Notes: a model not told the origin generated them from the sequence alone. Counted from the stretch's first letter, positions 1 to 10,358 are shown. The stretch: 52,684 nucleotides of DNA from Nocardia neocaledoniensis (GCF_029868625.1 NZ_JARWOJ010000240.1:1-52684); one strand, 5' to 3'. Numbers and translations: made by a program.

Positions 1-69
1 TCGTGTCGGGCGCCCGGTCCGGCGCGGCCCACTCGTCCTTAAATTTTATCTTGTCTTTAAAACTTCCGC

Positions 70-92
70 GGGGGGGGGCGGCGCCCCCCCCC
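70..92 (-). terminator. GC hairpin downstream of the MFS gene
   Basis: Nine G (70-78) and nine C (84-92) can pair around a CGGCG loop, just past the stop of the minus-strand MFS gene. The flank at 39-66 is very AT-rich for this genome and is read after the hairpin on the minus strand, so a terminator is the simplest reading. The homopolymers could also be a difficult-to-sequence spot, so their exact length should not be trusted. Confidence 0.45.
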
Positions 93-121
93 ACGGTGCC
101 CCGGCTCGGACACCGCCCAGC

Positions 122-1447
122 TCACCGCATGGACCGGTCCACACGCACGGCCGGCTCGGCCCACGGATCACGGCCGGTGCGGACGGGCCACAGCCCCGGC
201 GCCGCCGTGTAGGGCGCCAGGTCGGCGCGCAGCCGATGCCGTCCCGGCCCGGGCCGGATCGCGCGGTGCACGGCGAACGCGGTGAGCGCCCCGATCAGCA
301 CCAGCCCGGCCCAGACGAACCGGTCGGCGCCGGCCGCTCTGGCCGCACCGAAGACAGCTCCCGTCGCCAGGTTCCCCGCCAGGATCGCCACGCCGACGAT
401 CGTGTTGTAGAACCCGTAGTGCGTCGCGACGAGCTTGCCGTCGGCCATCGAGACGACGGTGTCCATCTCGAAGGGGAACACCGCGGCGGTCCCGACCGCC
501 AGCACGGCGGCCGCGAGCAGCAGGGCTGTCGCGCCGAAGGCGCCGGGGCCCGGCACCAGCACCAGCGGAACGAACGCCGCCGCGAGCACACCGACCCCGT
601 TCACCAGGCCGCGCCCGGTTCCCCAGCGCGCCCGGAACCGGGCGGTGATCCGCACCTGTCCGGCGACGGCGACGACGCCGGACACCACGAACACCAGCGC
701 GGTCAGTGTCTGCGCGCCCGCCGCGGAGATGACCTCCGCCTGCAGCGGCAGCGCCAGGTACACCTGGAACGAGAGCACATACGACCCGCCCATCGCCACC
801 GCGAACGCCACGAACCGCCGGTTTCCCGCGATGGCGCGCCAGTCGCCCAGCACCGACCCCGGCGCGGTGGCGCCTCGCCGTTGCGGCAACGCGCACAGCT
901 GCGCGACCGACAGCACCGCGAACACCACGGCGGCCGCCGCCGCGACCCAGCGGAAGTCCACGCCCAGCAGGGCGATGCCGACCAGCGGCCCGGCCAGGAT
1001 GCCCGCCTGGTAGAACACGTTGAACACCGCGAAGGCCTCGACCCGCCGCTGCTCACCCGCCTCCGCCGCCAGGTAGGCGCGCACAGCGGGATTGAACAGC
1101 GCACCGGCGAATCCCGTTGCCGCCGAAGCGATCACCAGCATCGGTAACGAGGTCGCGAAGATCAGCGCCGCGAATCCCGCGGTGCGCAGCAGGCATCCGG
1201 CGACGATGAGCGGCTTGTAGCCGAGCCGATCGGCCAGGGTGCCGCCGAGCAGGAACATCCCCTGCTGGGAGAAGTTGCGCACGCCGAGCACGAGGCCGAC
1301 GGCCCACGCCGCCAGCCCGAGCGGCCCCGACAGGTAGCCCGCCAGATAGGGCATCAGCATGTAGAAGCCGAGATTGATGCCGAACTGGTTGATCATGAGC
1401 AGCCGGGCCGGGGTGTCGAAGCCGGCGAAGACCCGCAGTGTTTTCAC
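122..1447 (-). CDS. MFS transporter of the lpqS-cysK2 locus
   Basis: This encodes a 441-residue major facilitator superfamily transporter with about twelve hydrophobic helices in the inner membrane. The GTG start overlaps the cysK2 stop as GTGA, so translation is coupled. The opening ([20 protein letters not shown]) leads directly into helix 1, and a conserved loop [13 protein letters not shown] follows helix 2. The order LpqS-CysK2-MFS matches Rv0847-Rv0848-Rv0849 of M. tuberculosis. That suggests export of a sulfur compound or a stress metabolite, but the substrate cannot be read from the sequence. The last ~30 residues are Arg/Pro-rich and probably a cytoplasmic tail. Confidence 0.88.
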   Translation of the reverse strand: MKTLRVFAGFDTPARLLMINQFGINLGFYMLMPYLAGYLSGPLGLAAWAVGLVLGVRNFSQQGMFLLGGTLADRLGYKPLIVAGCLLRTAGFAALIFATSLPMLVIASAATGFAGALFNPAVRAYLAAEAGEQRRVEAFAVFNVFYQAGILAGPLVGIALLGVDFRWVAAAAAVVFAVLSVAQLCALPQRRGATAPGSVLGDWRAIAGNRRFVAFAVAMGGSYVLSFQVYLALPLQAEVISAAGAQTLTALVFVVSGVVAVAGQVRITARFRARWGTGRGLVNGVGVLAAAFVPLVLVPGPGAFGATALLLAAAVLAVGTAAVFPFEMDTVVSMADGKLVATHYGFYNTIVGVAILAGNLATGAVFGAARAAGADRFVWAGLVLIGALTAFAVHRAIRPGPGRHRLRADLAPYTAAPGLWPVRTGRDPWAEPAVRVDRSMR

Positions 1448-2547
1448 ACGATCACCGGCCCTGGTGCGACGGACGGCGCCGCCGGATCGACCACCGTCGC
1501 GCAGCGGGTCCACGACTCGACCACACGCTCGGCCGGGTGCGCGATGGTCGCGGGTTCGCCGGGCGGCGGACCGGTGAGGAGATCGTGTGCGCGGCAATAG
1601 GTGTCGTTGTAGACGGTGTCGAAGTAGCGGTGCGGTCCGTCCGGGAACACCGCCGCGACCGTCGTTCCCGGATCCGTGGTGCGCGCGACCCAACCCGCGA
1701 CGAGCGCGACCGCGCCGACGCTCCAGCCACCGGTGGCGTAGTGCGTGGCCGCCAGCGCACGGCAGGCCCAGACCGCCTCCGCCGGGGCGACCCAGTGGAC
1801 CTCGTCGAACGCGTCGTAGTCGACGTTGGCAGGCAGGATGTTCGAGCCGAGCCCCCGCATGAGGCGCGCACCCGCGGGTTGGCCGAAGATCGTCGAGGCC
1901 ACGGTGTCGACCCCGATCAGGCGCAGTGCGGGATGGTGGCGCCGCAGGGCGCGGGCGACGCCCGCGGAATGCCCGCCGGTGCCGACCGCGCACACCAGCA
2001 CGTCGACGCGGCCCAGCTGTTCGAGCAGTTCGTCGGCCAGCCCGGCGTAGCCGTCCGACGCGTCGGGATTGCTGTACTGATCCGGGCACCACGCGGTGGG
2101 TTCGGCGGCGAGCAGCGCGGCGACCCGATCACGGCGCGCCTGCTGCCAGCCACCGACCGGGTGCGGGCGGTCCACCAGGTCGACCCGCGCCCCGAACGCC
2201 GCCAGCATGCGGGCCACGATCGGCTCCAGCCCCGGATCGGTGACCACGGTCACCGGGTGTCCGTGTTCGAGCCCGGCCAGCGCGAGGCCCAGTCCGAAGG
2301 TGCCACTGCTGGATTCGACGATCGGAGCGCCGGGACGGAGGTCGCCTCGCTCCTGCGCGCGACGCACCATGTGCAGGGCGGGCCGGTCTTTCATCCCGCC
2401 CGGATTGAATCCTTCCAGTTTGGCCCAGAAACCCCGGTCGCCGGTGGCCAGCGGCGCACCCACCCACATCACCGGGGTGTTGCCGACCAGGGCGTGCGGC
2501 CGGGCGGCGAGCGCGGGAAGAGTCCTGTCGAGCGCGTATTCCTGCAT
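1444..2547 (-). CDS. cysK2: CysK2-like PLP-dependent S-sulfocysteine synthase
   Basis: This 367-residue protein belongs to the fold-type II PLP family of cysteine synthases. The probable Schiff-base lysine is K53 in [17 protein letters not shown], a loop one residue shorter than in CysK. The phosphate-binding segments are [11 protein letters not shown] and GTGGHSAG. The [10 protein letters not shown] and TDPGLEPI segments resemble M. tuberculosis CysK2 (Rv0848), which is reported to make S-sulfocysteine from O-phosphoserine and thiosulfate. I chose the ATG at 2547 because AGGAAG lies ahead of it and homology begins there. An upstream in-frame start would add 25 Arg-rich residues. It overlaps the downstream MFS gene. 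General cysteine synthase activity remains possible. Confidence 0.85.
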   Translation of the reverse strand: MQEYALDRTLPALAARPHALVGNTPVMWVGAPLATGDRGFWAKLEGFNPGGMKDRPALHMVRRAQERGDLRPGAPIVESSSGTFGLGLALAGLEHGHPVTVVTDPGLEPIVARMLAAFGARVDLVDRPHPVGGWQQARRDRVAALLAAEPTAWCPDQYSNPDASDGYAGLADELLEQLGRVDVLVCAVGTGGHSAGVARALRRHHPALRLIGVDTVASTIFGQPAGARLMRGLGSNILPANVDYDAFDEVHWVAPAEAVWACRALAATHYATGGWSVGAVALVAGWVARTTDPGTTVAAVFPDGPHRYFDTVYNDTYCRAHDLLTGPPPGEPATIAHPAERVVESWTRCATVVDPAAPSVAPGPVIV

Positions 2548-2646
2548 GTCTGTCGCTTCCTGTGGGCTCCGCCGGGCACGGCGGAGCGGACGAGAACGGG
2601 CAGCGGACACCGGCCCACCCACGGCGGGCGGCCTGACGCTGACCGG

Positions 2647-3033
2647 TCAGCGCCGACAGACGCAGATCTGGCAGAGGATGTCGCGACCCCGGCGACAGGG
2701 CGGCGAGGAGCGCGGCGGCCCACGCGGCGCGAGTGCCGGATGACCGAGACTCGCGAACAGGACGAGCACCAGCCCGCCGAACAGACCGAGCGCGGGCAGG
2801 ACGAGGCCGCTGTCGGACACCGGCGTCTCGGCGAGACAGTGATCGGGCAGCGGATGGTCGGGAACGACGTGATCGGCCGACGCGACGACCGTGCCGACGA
2901 GCCCGGCATCGTGGTGCTCGTCGTGATGCCCGGTGGTGCAATCGATCCCGAGCGCGCACAGGACGGCGACCACGAACAGCAGCGCGCGCAGGGCTGCCGC
3001 GGGCGCGACGGAACGGCCGGTCGACTGACCCAC
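2647..3033 (-). CDS. lpqS: LpqS-like small His-rich membrane protein
   Basis: This encodes 128 residues. A hydrophobic N-terminal segment (about 12-32, ending near a Cys) is followed by a His/Asp-rich stretch (HHDEHHDAG, DHPLPDHC), a second hydrophobic helix (~80-95) and a short tail ending in CQICVCRR. Size, His-rich loop, terminal Cys residues and position before cysK2 match mycobacterial LpqS, a member of the copper-responsive RicR regulon in M. tuberculosis. The GTG start at 3033 is set by a strong GGGAGG. A role in copper or metal handling is inferred from these residues and synteny. No canonical RicR box was seen. Confidence 0.68.
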   Translation of the reverse strand: MGQSTGRSVAPAAALRALLFVVAVLCALGIDCTTGHHDEHHDAGLVGTVVASADHVVPDHPLPDHCLAETPVSDSGLVLPALGLFGGLVLVLFASLGHPALAPRGPPRSSPPCRRGRDILCQICVCRR

Positions 3034-3074
3034 CGCACCTCCCTTCCGCGCGCCGACGACGAACTCCGCCGACC

Positions 3075-3106
3075 AAGCTACTACGTCGATGCGTAGACGC
3101 TGGTCA
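3075..3106 (-). promoter_or_regulatory. Putative promoter/operator of lpqS-cysK2-MFS
   Basis: A perfect inverted repeat CTACG-N6-CGTAG (3081-3096) lies 48 bases upstream of the lpqS start. On the minus strand it sits between CTGACC (3106-3101) and TAGCTT (3080-3075), which could be -35 and -10 elements with 20-base spacing. The placement suits a repressor, or a MerR-type activator acting on a long spacer. The regulator is not encoded next to it. Confidence 0.4.
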
Positions 3107-3135
3107 GCGCGCTGCCAGGGCGCGGGGAGCGCACC

Positions 3136-4506
3136 TCAGCCGTTCCGCCACCGCGCGATCGCCCGGCCGAGATCGGTGCGCGGCGGCTCGTCGTAGAGCC
3201 ATTCTCGGGCCAGGTGATGCCAATTGGCACTGGCCCGGAGCTGGCCGAGGGTCGCGAAGGTGAACAGGTCGGCGCGACGGGAGAAGACGTGTTCGGGTGG
3301 AAGCAGCTGGCGGTGCATGCCCTGGAATTCCACCGCGCGGGGGTCGACGGCGAGCAGCACCGCGCTGGTGGCCAGTTCCGGGGTGATCATCACTTCCTCG
3401 TCGAGCAGGTGCCACCCGCAGGCGGCCCACACATAGGCCAGGCACTCCTCTACCGTGACGCCGGCGTCCGGGTCGATGATGCCGCGCCCGACCCACGCCG
3501 CGTAGAGGTCGTCGGGGCGGTTCTCGCCCGCCGCGCGCAGACAGGATCGCTCGAACTCGACGTGCTCGGGCGCCATCCGGTTGTAGAGCCCGAAGTCGAC
3601 GAAGGCGAGCTTGCCGTCGTCGGCGAGCAGGACGTTGCCCGGATGTGGATCGCCGCAGAACTCGTTGTCGGTGAACAGGGCGCCGAGGTAGAAGCGGTAG
3701 ATGAGCTCGCCGTAATGGTCACGCTCGGCGGCACCCAGTGCCTGCAGATGCGAGAAGGTCTGGCCGACGACGTATTCGGTCACCAGCACGTTGCGCGAGC
3801 AGTACTCCTCGACGGCATCGGGCACGGTGATGAAGGGATGCCCGCGGTAGCGTCGCGCGACCCGGTGCTGGGTCCGGGCTTCCCGCAGGTAGTCGAGTTC
3901 GCTGCGCAGATTGTCGGCGATCTCCTCCAGCACGCCGGTGTCGGCCATCGACGGCAACACGGATCTGGCCATCTTGCTGAGGAATTCGAGGTTGCCGATA
4001 TCGGCGTTGATGGCGCGTTCCACGCCGGGATATTTGACCTTCACTGCCACGACCCGCCCGTCGCGCAGCCGCGCGCGGTGCACCTGGCCGATCGAGGCGG
4101 CCGCGATCGCGGTCTCGTCGAACTCGGCGAACACGCTCGACAGCGGACCCAGATCGTTCTCGATCACGCGCCGCATCATCGAGAACTCCACGGCCGGAGC
4201 GCGATCGCGCAGGGCGGCGAGCTGGCGTGCGAACTGTTCGCGATGCGATTCGGGCACGAAATCGAGGTCGAGCACCGACAGCATCTGCCCCAGCTTCATC
4301 GCCGAGCCCTTCATGCTGCCCAGCACCGCCACGATCTGCTGGGCGGTCTGCATCGCCGACCGTTCCGCCAGCACCTGCCGGGCTTCCTCGGTGCGCCCGA
4401 GCATCGACAGCCGCGTGCCGAGGCCGCGCACGGTCTGTTCCGCGGCCAGCTGCCCGAGTTTCGCGCCACGTACCGCGCGCCCCGCTGGCACTCCGCCGGC
4501 CGTCAT
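3136..4506 (-). CDS. ABC1-family (AarF/UbiB) atypical kinase
   Basis: This 456-residue protein belongs to the ABC1/UbiB kinase-like family, whose members support quinone or other lipid metabolism through ATP binding. The family signatures are visible: the KxGQ helix as MKLGQMLS, the Ala-rich loop AAASIGQVHRA replacing the Gly-rich loop, the ATP lysine in VAVKVKYPG, the catalytic-loop equivalent FCGDPHPGNVLL and the metal site FVDFGL. The ATG at 4506 follows GGGGGTGG; a GTG two codons earlier (4512) is the alternative. It lies downstream of fumarase on the same strand but behind a strong hairpin, so it probably has its own promoter. The substrate is unknown. Confidence 0.88.
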   Translation of the reverse strand: MTAGGVPAGRAVRGAKLGQLAAEQTVRGLGTRLSMLGRTEEARQVLAERSAMQTAQQIVAVLGSMKGSAMKLGQMLSVLDLDFVPESHREQFARQLAALRDRAPAVEFSMMRRVIENDLGPLSSVFAEFDETAIAAASIGQVHRARLRDGRVVAVKVKYPGVERAINADIGNLEFLSKMARSVLPSMADTGVLEEIADNLRSELDYLREARTQHRVARRYRGHPFITVPDAVEEYCSRNVLVTEYVVGQTFSHLQALGAAERDHYGELIYRFYLGALFTDNEFCGDPHPGNVLLADDGKLAFVDFGLYNRMAPEHVEFERSCLRAAGENRPDDLYAAWVGRGIIDPDAGVTVEECLAYVWAACGWHLLDEEVMITPELATSAVLLAVDPRAVEFQGMHRQLLPPEHVFSRRADLFTFATLGQLRASANWHHLAREWLYDEPPRTDLGRAIARWRNG

Positions 4507-4583
4507 CGCCACCCCCGTCGAGCCGTCCAGCGTCTATCGCGCGTCACCCTACCCCGGGAATCGATCAAGCGCCCAGTTGACGA

Positions 4584-4615
4584 ACGAAGACCCCGGTGGA
4601 TGCCGGGGTCTTCGT
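4584..4615 (-). terminator. Rho-independent terminator after fumarase
   Basis: A 13-bp perfect stem (4584-4596 with 4603-4615) around a six-base loop lies 15 bases past the fumarase stop. The stem core is ACCCCGG/CCGGGGT. There is no long U tract, which is common in high-GC actinobacteria. Confidence 0.75.
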
Positions 4616-4629
4616 CGCTGTCGCGGTGG

Positions 4630-6306
<1,677 letters not shown>

Positions 6307-6371
6307 GAATCGCACTCCTCGGGTGGCTGGTCACAAAGCACTCGGAGCCTATCGAGCACCGCCGCCCACCC

Positions 6372-6439
6372 GCTGGTTAGGCAACCCTATGTGACGCGAA
6401 CGACCACACCTGAACCAACATCGAGGTTGCACGTTCAAC
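6372..6439. promoter_or_regulatory. fumA-marR intergenic repeats
   Basis: The divergent intergenic region contains GGTTAGGCAACCCTA (6375-6389), a partial match to the actinobacterial iron box, and three alternating half-sites CAAC (6416-6419), GTTG (6426-6429) and CAAC (6436-6439). The latter are spaced like MarR-family inverted repeats, so autoregulation by the adjacent MarR protein is plausible. Neither assignment is secure. Confidence 0.3.
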
Positions 6440-6525
6440 ACAAACGGTGCTACCCATTCTCCGGACGGTGGCGGGGTGTGCACCGTTCCAATCCGAAGCC
6501 TGCACCTTCAGACTGGAGCTCGATC

Positions 6526-7065
6526 GTGACCGATCCACAGTGGCTCGATGATGTCGAAATGCGTGCCTGGCTGGGCTATGTCCGGACCCGCGACCTGATC
6601 GCCGCGGCGATCGGGCGCGACGCGGTCCGGGCCGCCGACCTCAGCTGGGTGGAGTACTCGGTCCTCGTGTACCTCGCCGACGCGCCGGGTCAACGACTGA
6701 CCTTCGCCGATCTCGCCGGCGCGCTCGAATGGTCGCAGAGCAGGCTCTCGCACCAGATCACCCGCATGCAGAAGCGCGGACTGGTGACCAGGGAGACGAT
6801 GCCGCACGACCAGCGCCGCACCGTGGCCAGGCTGACGCCGGCGGGCGGGCAGTTGCTCACCACGGCGGCGCCCGCGCACGTGCGCAGCGTGCGCAGGCAC
6901 ATGATCGACGTGCTCGATCGCGGCCAGCTCGCCGCGCTCGCCGAGATCTACGACGTGCTGATCAACCACCACCGCAGTGCGGCAGGAGGATTCGGGCCCA
7001 CCGGGCGGGGTCAGGACGCGGCCGAGGCGGCGCAGGAGCCCGCCGCCGACATGGCGGGCGGCTAG
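6526..7065 (+). CDS. MarR-family transcriptional regulator
   Basis: This encodes 179 residues with a winged helix-turn-helix. The recognition region is FADLAGALEWSQSRLSHQITRMQKRGLVTRE and the wing is PHDQRRTVARLTPAG, both typical of MarR proteins. The start is GTG at 6526 behind CTGGAG. The last ~25 residues are Gly/Ala-rich and probably disordered. The stop overlaps the convergent stop of the lipoprotein gene. Many MarR proteins repress a neighbouring gene and respond to phenolics or oxidants. Here fumA is the divergent neighbour, but the link is only positional. Confidence 0.88.
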   Translation: MTDPQWLDDVEMRAWLGYVRTRDLIAAAIGRDAVRAADLSWVEYSVLVYLADAPGQRLTFADLAGALEWSQSRLSHQITRMQKRGLVTRETMPHDQRRTVARLTPAGGQLLTTAAPAHVRSVRRHMIDVLDRGQLAALAEIYDVLINHHRSAAGGFGPTGRGQDAAEAAQEPAADMAGG

Positions 7066-7595
7066 CTCCCCGCGCTGCCACCTCCGCCGGTGCCGCCGCC
7101 CCCGCCGCCGCTGCTGTCCGGACGTTGACCGAGACCACCGCGCAGCACCTTGCCACCCGCGACGGGAACACCGCGGTCGTACACACCGCTGCCCGACGGA
7201 CGGACGAAAGTGCCCGCGGCCAGCAGGACGGCGGCGCCGACGGCCGGGTACAGGAAGGTGTCGGTGTGCCGATACCAGAACGTCTTGTAGCGGTTGTCGG
7301 AGGTGTCGCACTTCTCGTCGGCCACCCGGGTGTTGGTGCTGGTGTCGACGCACACCCCCACCGCGGTCGGCTGCGCGGCGCCGCTGGTGGTCGTCGGCCC
7401 GGCCGTACCGGTGGTCCTGGTCGAGGTCACCGCGGGTTTGGTGGTCGTGGTCGCGCGGTGCGAGGTGGACTCGACCCCGCTGCCGCACCCGGTCGACACC
7501 AGCGCGACCGCCACCACGGCGGGCAGCGTGCAGGTGACGCTGCGCGACTTCATCATCCGGACGCGACGGTGCCCGCCGCTGGTTCCCCCACTCAC
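7062..7595 (-). CDS. Small secreted lipoprotein, YgiB-like composition
   Basis: This 177-residue protein is of unknown function. A basic N-terminus is followed by a hydrophobic signal and a probable lipobox ending STGC, so it is likely exported and lipidated. A Thr/Ser/Pro-rich linker precedes a short core with two Cys (GVCVDT and EKCDTSDN), aromatic WYRHTDTF, a hydrophobic segment and a Gly-rich tail. The layout recalls DUF1190/YgiB-like proteins, but I would not name it on that basis. GTG 7595 is preferred because GAGGGGG precedes it; ATG 7556 is the alternative. It converges with marR, sharing a CTAG stop overlap. Confidence 0.7.
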   Translation of the reverse strand: MSGGTSGGHRRVRMMKSRSVTCTLPAVVAVALVSTGCGSGVESTSHRATTTTKPAVTSTRTTGTAGPTTTSGAAQPTAVGVCVDTSTNTRVADEKCDTSDNRYKTFWYRHTDTFLYPAVGAAVLLAAGTFVRPSGSGVYDRGVPVAGGKVLRGGLGQRPDSSGGGGGGTGGGGSAGS

Positions 7596-7676
7596 GATTC
7601 CCCCTCGGACACTGCGATTTTCGATCGAACGCGATCGGTCACCGATGGTATCGGTATGCCCCGGCCCGCGGACACG

Positions 7677-7716
7677 AAAACACCCGCGGCTCCGGGAGGC
7701 CCGGGCCGCGGGTGTT
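7677..7716 (-). terminator. Terminator of mftE-mftD
   Basis: A 12-bp stem (AACACCCGCGGC at 7679-7690 with its complement at 7705-7716) follows the mftD stop on the minus strand and is followed by TTTT. Confidence 0.75.
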
Positions 7717-7728
7717 CGTCGACATCGG

Positions 7729-8943
7729 CTAGCGCGCGAGATCCGCCGTGGTGAGCGGACGTTCGTAGCCCGCCGGGACGCCGAGCGCGCGCTCGAACCC
7801 GTCGGGCACGATGACGTCGCCCCGATCGAGATCGGCGATCGAGGTCTTACGCAGGCCGAGCAGCGCGGAATCGATGCCGCCACGCAGGATGTCGAGTACG
7901 TTCTCCACGCCCGCTTGGCCGTTGGCGGCCAGACCCCACAGGTAGGCGCGGCCGATGAGCACCGCGCGGGCGCCCAGCGCCACGGCCTTGACGACATCGC
8001 TACCGCGCCGGATGCCCCCGTCGAGGACCACCTCGATCTGGCCGCCGACCGCGTCGGCGAGCACCGGCAGGGCCCGGATCGCGGCGGGGGTGCCGTCGAG
8101 GTTGTTGCCGCCGTGATTGGACACCGAGATACCCGCCACGCCCGCGTCGACCGCGCGCAGCGCGTCGTCGACCCGCATCACGCCCTTGAGCAGCACCGGA
8201 CCGTCCCACTGGGAGCAGATCCAGGCGACGTCGTCCCAATCGGGGGCCGGGGTCTGCATCCACTCGCCGTAGGCACCGAAGAAGCCGGGCGCCGCGCCGC
8301 CGCCGACCGCCATGTTCGGGGCGGTGAGGTCGGGGATGGAACCCGAGCGCAGGTAGGTGGCCAGCCAGCGCGGCCGGGCGAGGGTCTGCGGCGCGAACTT
8401 CATCATGGTGCGCAGGTTCAGCGATTCGGGGATGACCGGGCTGCCCCAGTCCCGGCCGTGCGAGAACGACCAGTCCAGGGTGAGGATGAGCCCGACCGCG
8501 CCCGCCGCCTTCGCCCGCGCCATCCGCTCCAGGATCTGGTCCCGGTCGCCGCACCAGTACAGCTGGAACAGTGTCGACGGATTGGCCGCGATCACCTCTT
8601 CGATCGACTTGCTCGCGAAGGAACTCAGGCCCATGGCGATCCCGCGCGCGGCCGCGGCCCTGGCGACGGCGACCTCGCCGTCGGGGTGCACGGCCTGCAC
8701 GCCGGTGGGCGAGATCAGCACCGGCATCGAGACCTGCTGGCCGAGCACGGTGGTCGACTGGTCACGCTCGCCGATCGGGCCCGCGCAGTGCGGGGCGAAG
8801 CCGAGCTCGGTGAACGCGGCCTGGTTGTCCTCGATGGTCTGGCCGCGTTCCGAGCCCGCGATGAGCGCGCCGTACACCGACTTCGGCAGGCGCTTGCGGG
8901 CACGGCGCTGCGCCTCGGCGACGGTCTCGAACCAGGGGTTCAT
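7729..8943 (-). CDS. mftD: Mycofactocin system FMN enzyme MftD
   Basis: This 404-residue protein of the FMN-dependent alpha-hydroxy-acid oxidase fold is very close to mycobacterial MftD (Rv0694). MftD oxidatively deaminates the cyclised Val-Tyr core (AHDP) to pre-mycofactocin, the redox-active form. Hallmarks are ISPTGVQAVHPDGE, GLSSFASKSIEEV, DWSFSHGRDWGSP, the substrate/FMN histidine in SVSNHGGNNLDG, and LDGGIRRGSDVVKA followed by GRAYLWGLAANGQAGVENV. Its ATG overlaps the mftE stop as ATGA. In the usual cluster mftD precedes mftE, so the order is swapped here, and mftABC are not in the window. Confidence 0.94.
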   Translation of the reverse strand: MNPWFETVAEAQRRARKRLPKSVYGALIAGSERGQTIEDNQAAFTELGFAPHCAGPIGERDQSTTVLGQQVSMPVLISPTGVQAVHPDGEVAVARAAAARGIAMGLSSFASKSIEEVIAANPSTLFQLYWCGDRDQILERMARAKAAGAVGLILTLDWSFSHGRDWGSPVIPESLNLRTMMKFAPQTLARPRWLATYLRSGSIPDLTAPNMAVGGGAAPGFFGAYGEWMQTPAPDWDDVAWICSQWDGPVLLKGVMRVDDALRAVDAGVAGISVSNHGGNNLDGTPAAIRALPVLADAVGGQIEVVLDGGIRRGSDVVKAVALGARAVLIGRAYLWGLAANGQAGVENVLDILRGGIDSALLGLRKTSIADLDRGDVIVPDGFERALGVPAGYERPLTTADLAR

Positions 8944-9644
8944 CGATGTGTTCCTTCCTCACGATCCTGCGGCCACCAGTGGCCCAGGTCTGTCAGTAAC
9001 GCGGTGGTCGCCGCGCGCAGCAGCGCGGCGCCTTCGTCGGCATTCGCCCCGGTGGGGTCGCCGAGAATTCCATTGGGGCTGACCGCGCGCACGCCGCCGG
9101 CGCGCAGCAGCGGCAGCAGTTCGGTCAGCGGGCGACGGTCGCCTGGTTCGGCCAGGTCGGCGCGCACCCGGTCGGGGGTGAGCGCGAGCTGGATCGCGGT
9201 CTCGGTGCGGCCAGCGTGCGGATCGCCGCCGTAGCCAGGGGTGAACAACCGGACATCGCGCGATTCGGCGCGCAGCAGCGCCACCGCGCGCCGCAGCGCC
9301 TCGACATTGCCGCCGTGCCCGTTGACCAGCACGATCCGTGAGAACGTGTCGGTGGCCGAGCGGCACAGTTCCACGACGAGCAGTTCCAGCGCCGCCTGCC
9401 CGATCGACAGCGTGCCAGCGAACCCGGCGTGCTCGCCGCTGGCGCCGTAGGGCACCGGCGGTGCGACCAGCACGCCCGCGCGCTCAGCGGCCGCGCGCGC
9501 ACACACCGCCGCGGCGATGTCGGTGTCGGTCGACAGCGGCAGATGCGGGCCGTGCTGCTCGGTGGCGCCGAGCGGGATGAGCAGGATCACTCCCGTGGCG
9601 GCACATGCGCCCGCCTCGGGCCATGTGAGATGAGCCACGAACAT
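8940..9644 (-). CDS. mftE: Mycofactocin system creatininase-family peptidase MftE
   Basis: This encodes 234 residues of the creatininase metal-dependent amidohydrolase family. MftE removes the MftA leader to release the C-terminal Val-Tyr-derived dipeptide after MftC modification. Metal and catalytic motifs are LGATEQHGPHLPLSTDTD, the Ser/Gly-rich SGEHAGFAGT and NGHGGNVEALR. The ATG at 9644 has little ribosome-site complementarity, and a GTG two codons later is an alternative. It is first in a two-gene operon with mftD, divergent from mftR, with a palindrome between. Confidence 0.9.
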   Translation of the reverse strand: MFVAHLTWPEAGACAATGVILLIPLGATEQHGPHLPLSTDTDIAAAVCARAAAERAGVLVAPPVPYGASGEHAGFAGTLSIGQAALELLVVELCRSATDTFSRIVLVNGHGGNVEALRRAVALLRAESRDVRLFTPGYGGDPHAGRTETAIQLALTPDRVRADLAEPGDRRPLTELLPLLRAGGVRAVSPNGILGDPTGANADEGAALLRAATTALLTDLGHWWPQDREEGTHR

Positions 9645-9658
9645 GGTCCGAGATTAAC

Positions 9659-9671
9659 GTCAGTCACTGAC
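9659..9671. promoter_or_regulatory. Palindrome between mftE and mftR
   Basis: GTCAGTCACTGAC is a perfect 6-bp inverted repeat with a one-base centre in the 62-base divergent interval. It is placed to control both mftE and mftR and is a good candidate MftR operator. mftR also has TACTCT six bases before its ATG and no ribosome site, which fits a leaderless transcript. Confidence 0.5.
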
Positions 9672-9706
9672 ATAATCAAGAGCTCGGCGCGCCCTACTCT
9701 GTATCC

Positions 9707-10306
9707 ATGTCCGCCCCGACACCGCGCGCGCACCGCGGTCGCCCGCCGCGCACCACGCGCCGCGAACTCGAAGTCATCGCCATGAAGTTGTTCGCCGAGC
9801 ACGGCTTCGACGAGGTCACCGTCGAACGGATCGCGGCCGCCGCCGGGGTCAGCGAACGGACCTTCTTCCGGTACTTCCCGAGCAAGACCGAGGTGCTGTG
9901 GCACCAGTTCGACAACGAGGTCGCCGACCTGCGGGCGGCCTTCGCCGCGGTGCCCGACGACGAGCCGATGATGGCCGCGGTGCGCCGGATCGTGGTGACG
10001 GCCAATCGTTATCGCGCCGAGGACATCCCCGAGCTGCGCACCAGGATGCGCCTGGTCTCCGGCGTTCCCGCGCTCTCGGCGGGCGCGGGCGCGCACTACG
10101 ACGCCTGGGAACGGGCGGTCGGCGAGTTCGCCGCCCGCAGGCTCGGGACCAGCGCTGACGACCTCATCCCGCTCGCCGTCGGGCGCACCACCCTGGCCGC
10201 GGCGCGGGCCGCCTTCGACGCCTGGCTGGCCCGCGGCGACACCGACCTGACCGAGTACCTGGATCGCGCGCTGCGGGCACTCGAGCGCGGGTTCGCCCCC
10301 CGGTAG
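9707..10306 (+). CDS. mftR: TetR-family regulator MftR
   Basis: This 199-residue TetR protein has the DNA-binding segment VERIAAAAGVSERTFFRYFPSKTEVLW near its N-terminus. The ligand domain carries the pattern VPDDEPMMAAVR, LRTRMRLVSGVPAL and FAARRLGTSADDLIPL seen in mycofactocin-associated MftR. Mycobacterial MftR represses the mft genes and is relieved by long-chain acyl-CoA. It is divergent from mftE-mftD, as expected for their repressor. The family assignment rests on sequence and context together. Confidence 0.82.
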   Translation: MSAPTPRAHRGRPPRTTRRELEVIAMKLFAEHGFDEVTVERIAAAAGVSERTFFRYFPSKTEVLWHQFDNEVADLRAAFAAVPDDEPMMAAVRRIVVTANRYRAEDIPELRTRMRLVSGVPALSAGAGAHYDAWERAVGEFAARRLGTSADDLIPLAVGRTTLAAARAAFDAWLARGDTDLTEYLDRALRALERGFAPR

Positions 10307-10331
10307 CGGGAGTGCGCTGGGTAACCCGCAC

Positions 10332-10358
10332 GTTTGCGCGGCATCCGGGGTGGGGTAT
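10332..10358 (+). promoter_or_regulatory. SigF/SigB-type promoter of the rsb operon
   Basis: GTTT (10332-10335), a 17-base spacer and GGGTAT (10353-10358) match the general-stress sigma consensus (GTTT-N15-17-GGGTAT for actinobacterial SigF and Bacillus SigB). It lies 68 bases ahead of the rsbR start. It implies that the stressosome operon is switched on by the sigma factor it controls. Confidence 0.65.

Noticed and set aside
6372..6390. Iron box upstream of fumarase
   Set aside because: Only about 13 of 19 positions fit and one arm is poor; recorded as a weak intergenic repeat rather than an IdeR site.
9645..9706. Possible mftA precursor between mftE and mftR
   Set aside because: The interval is too short for the peptide plus signals, and no IDGxCGVY-type C-terminus is encoded here or after mftD.
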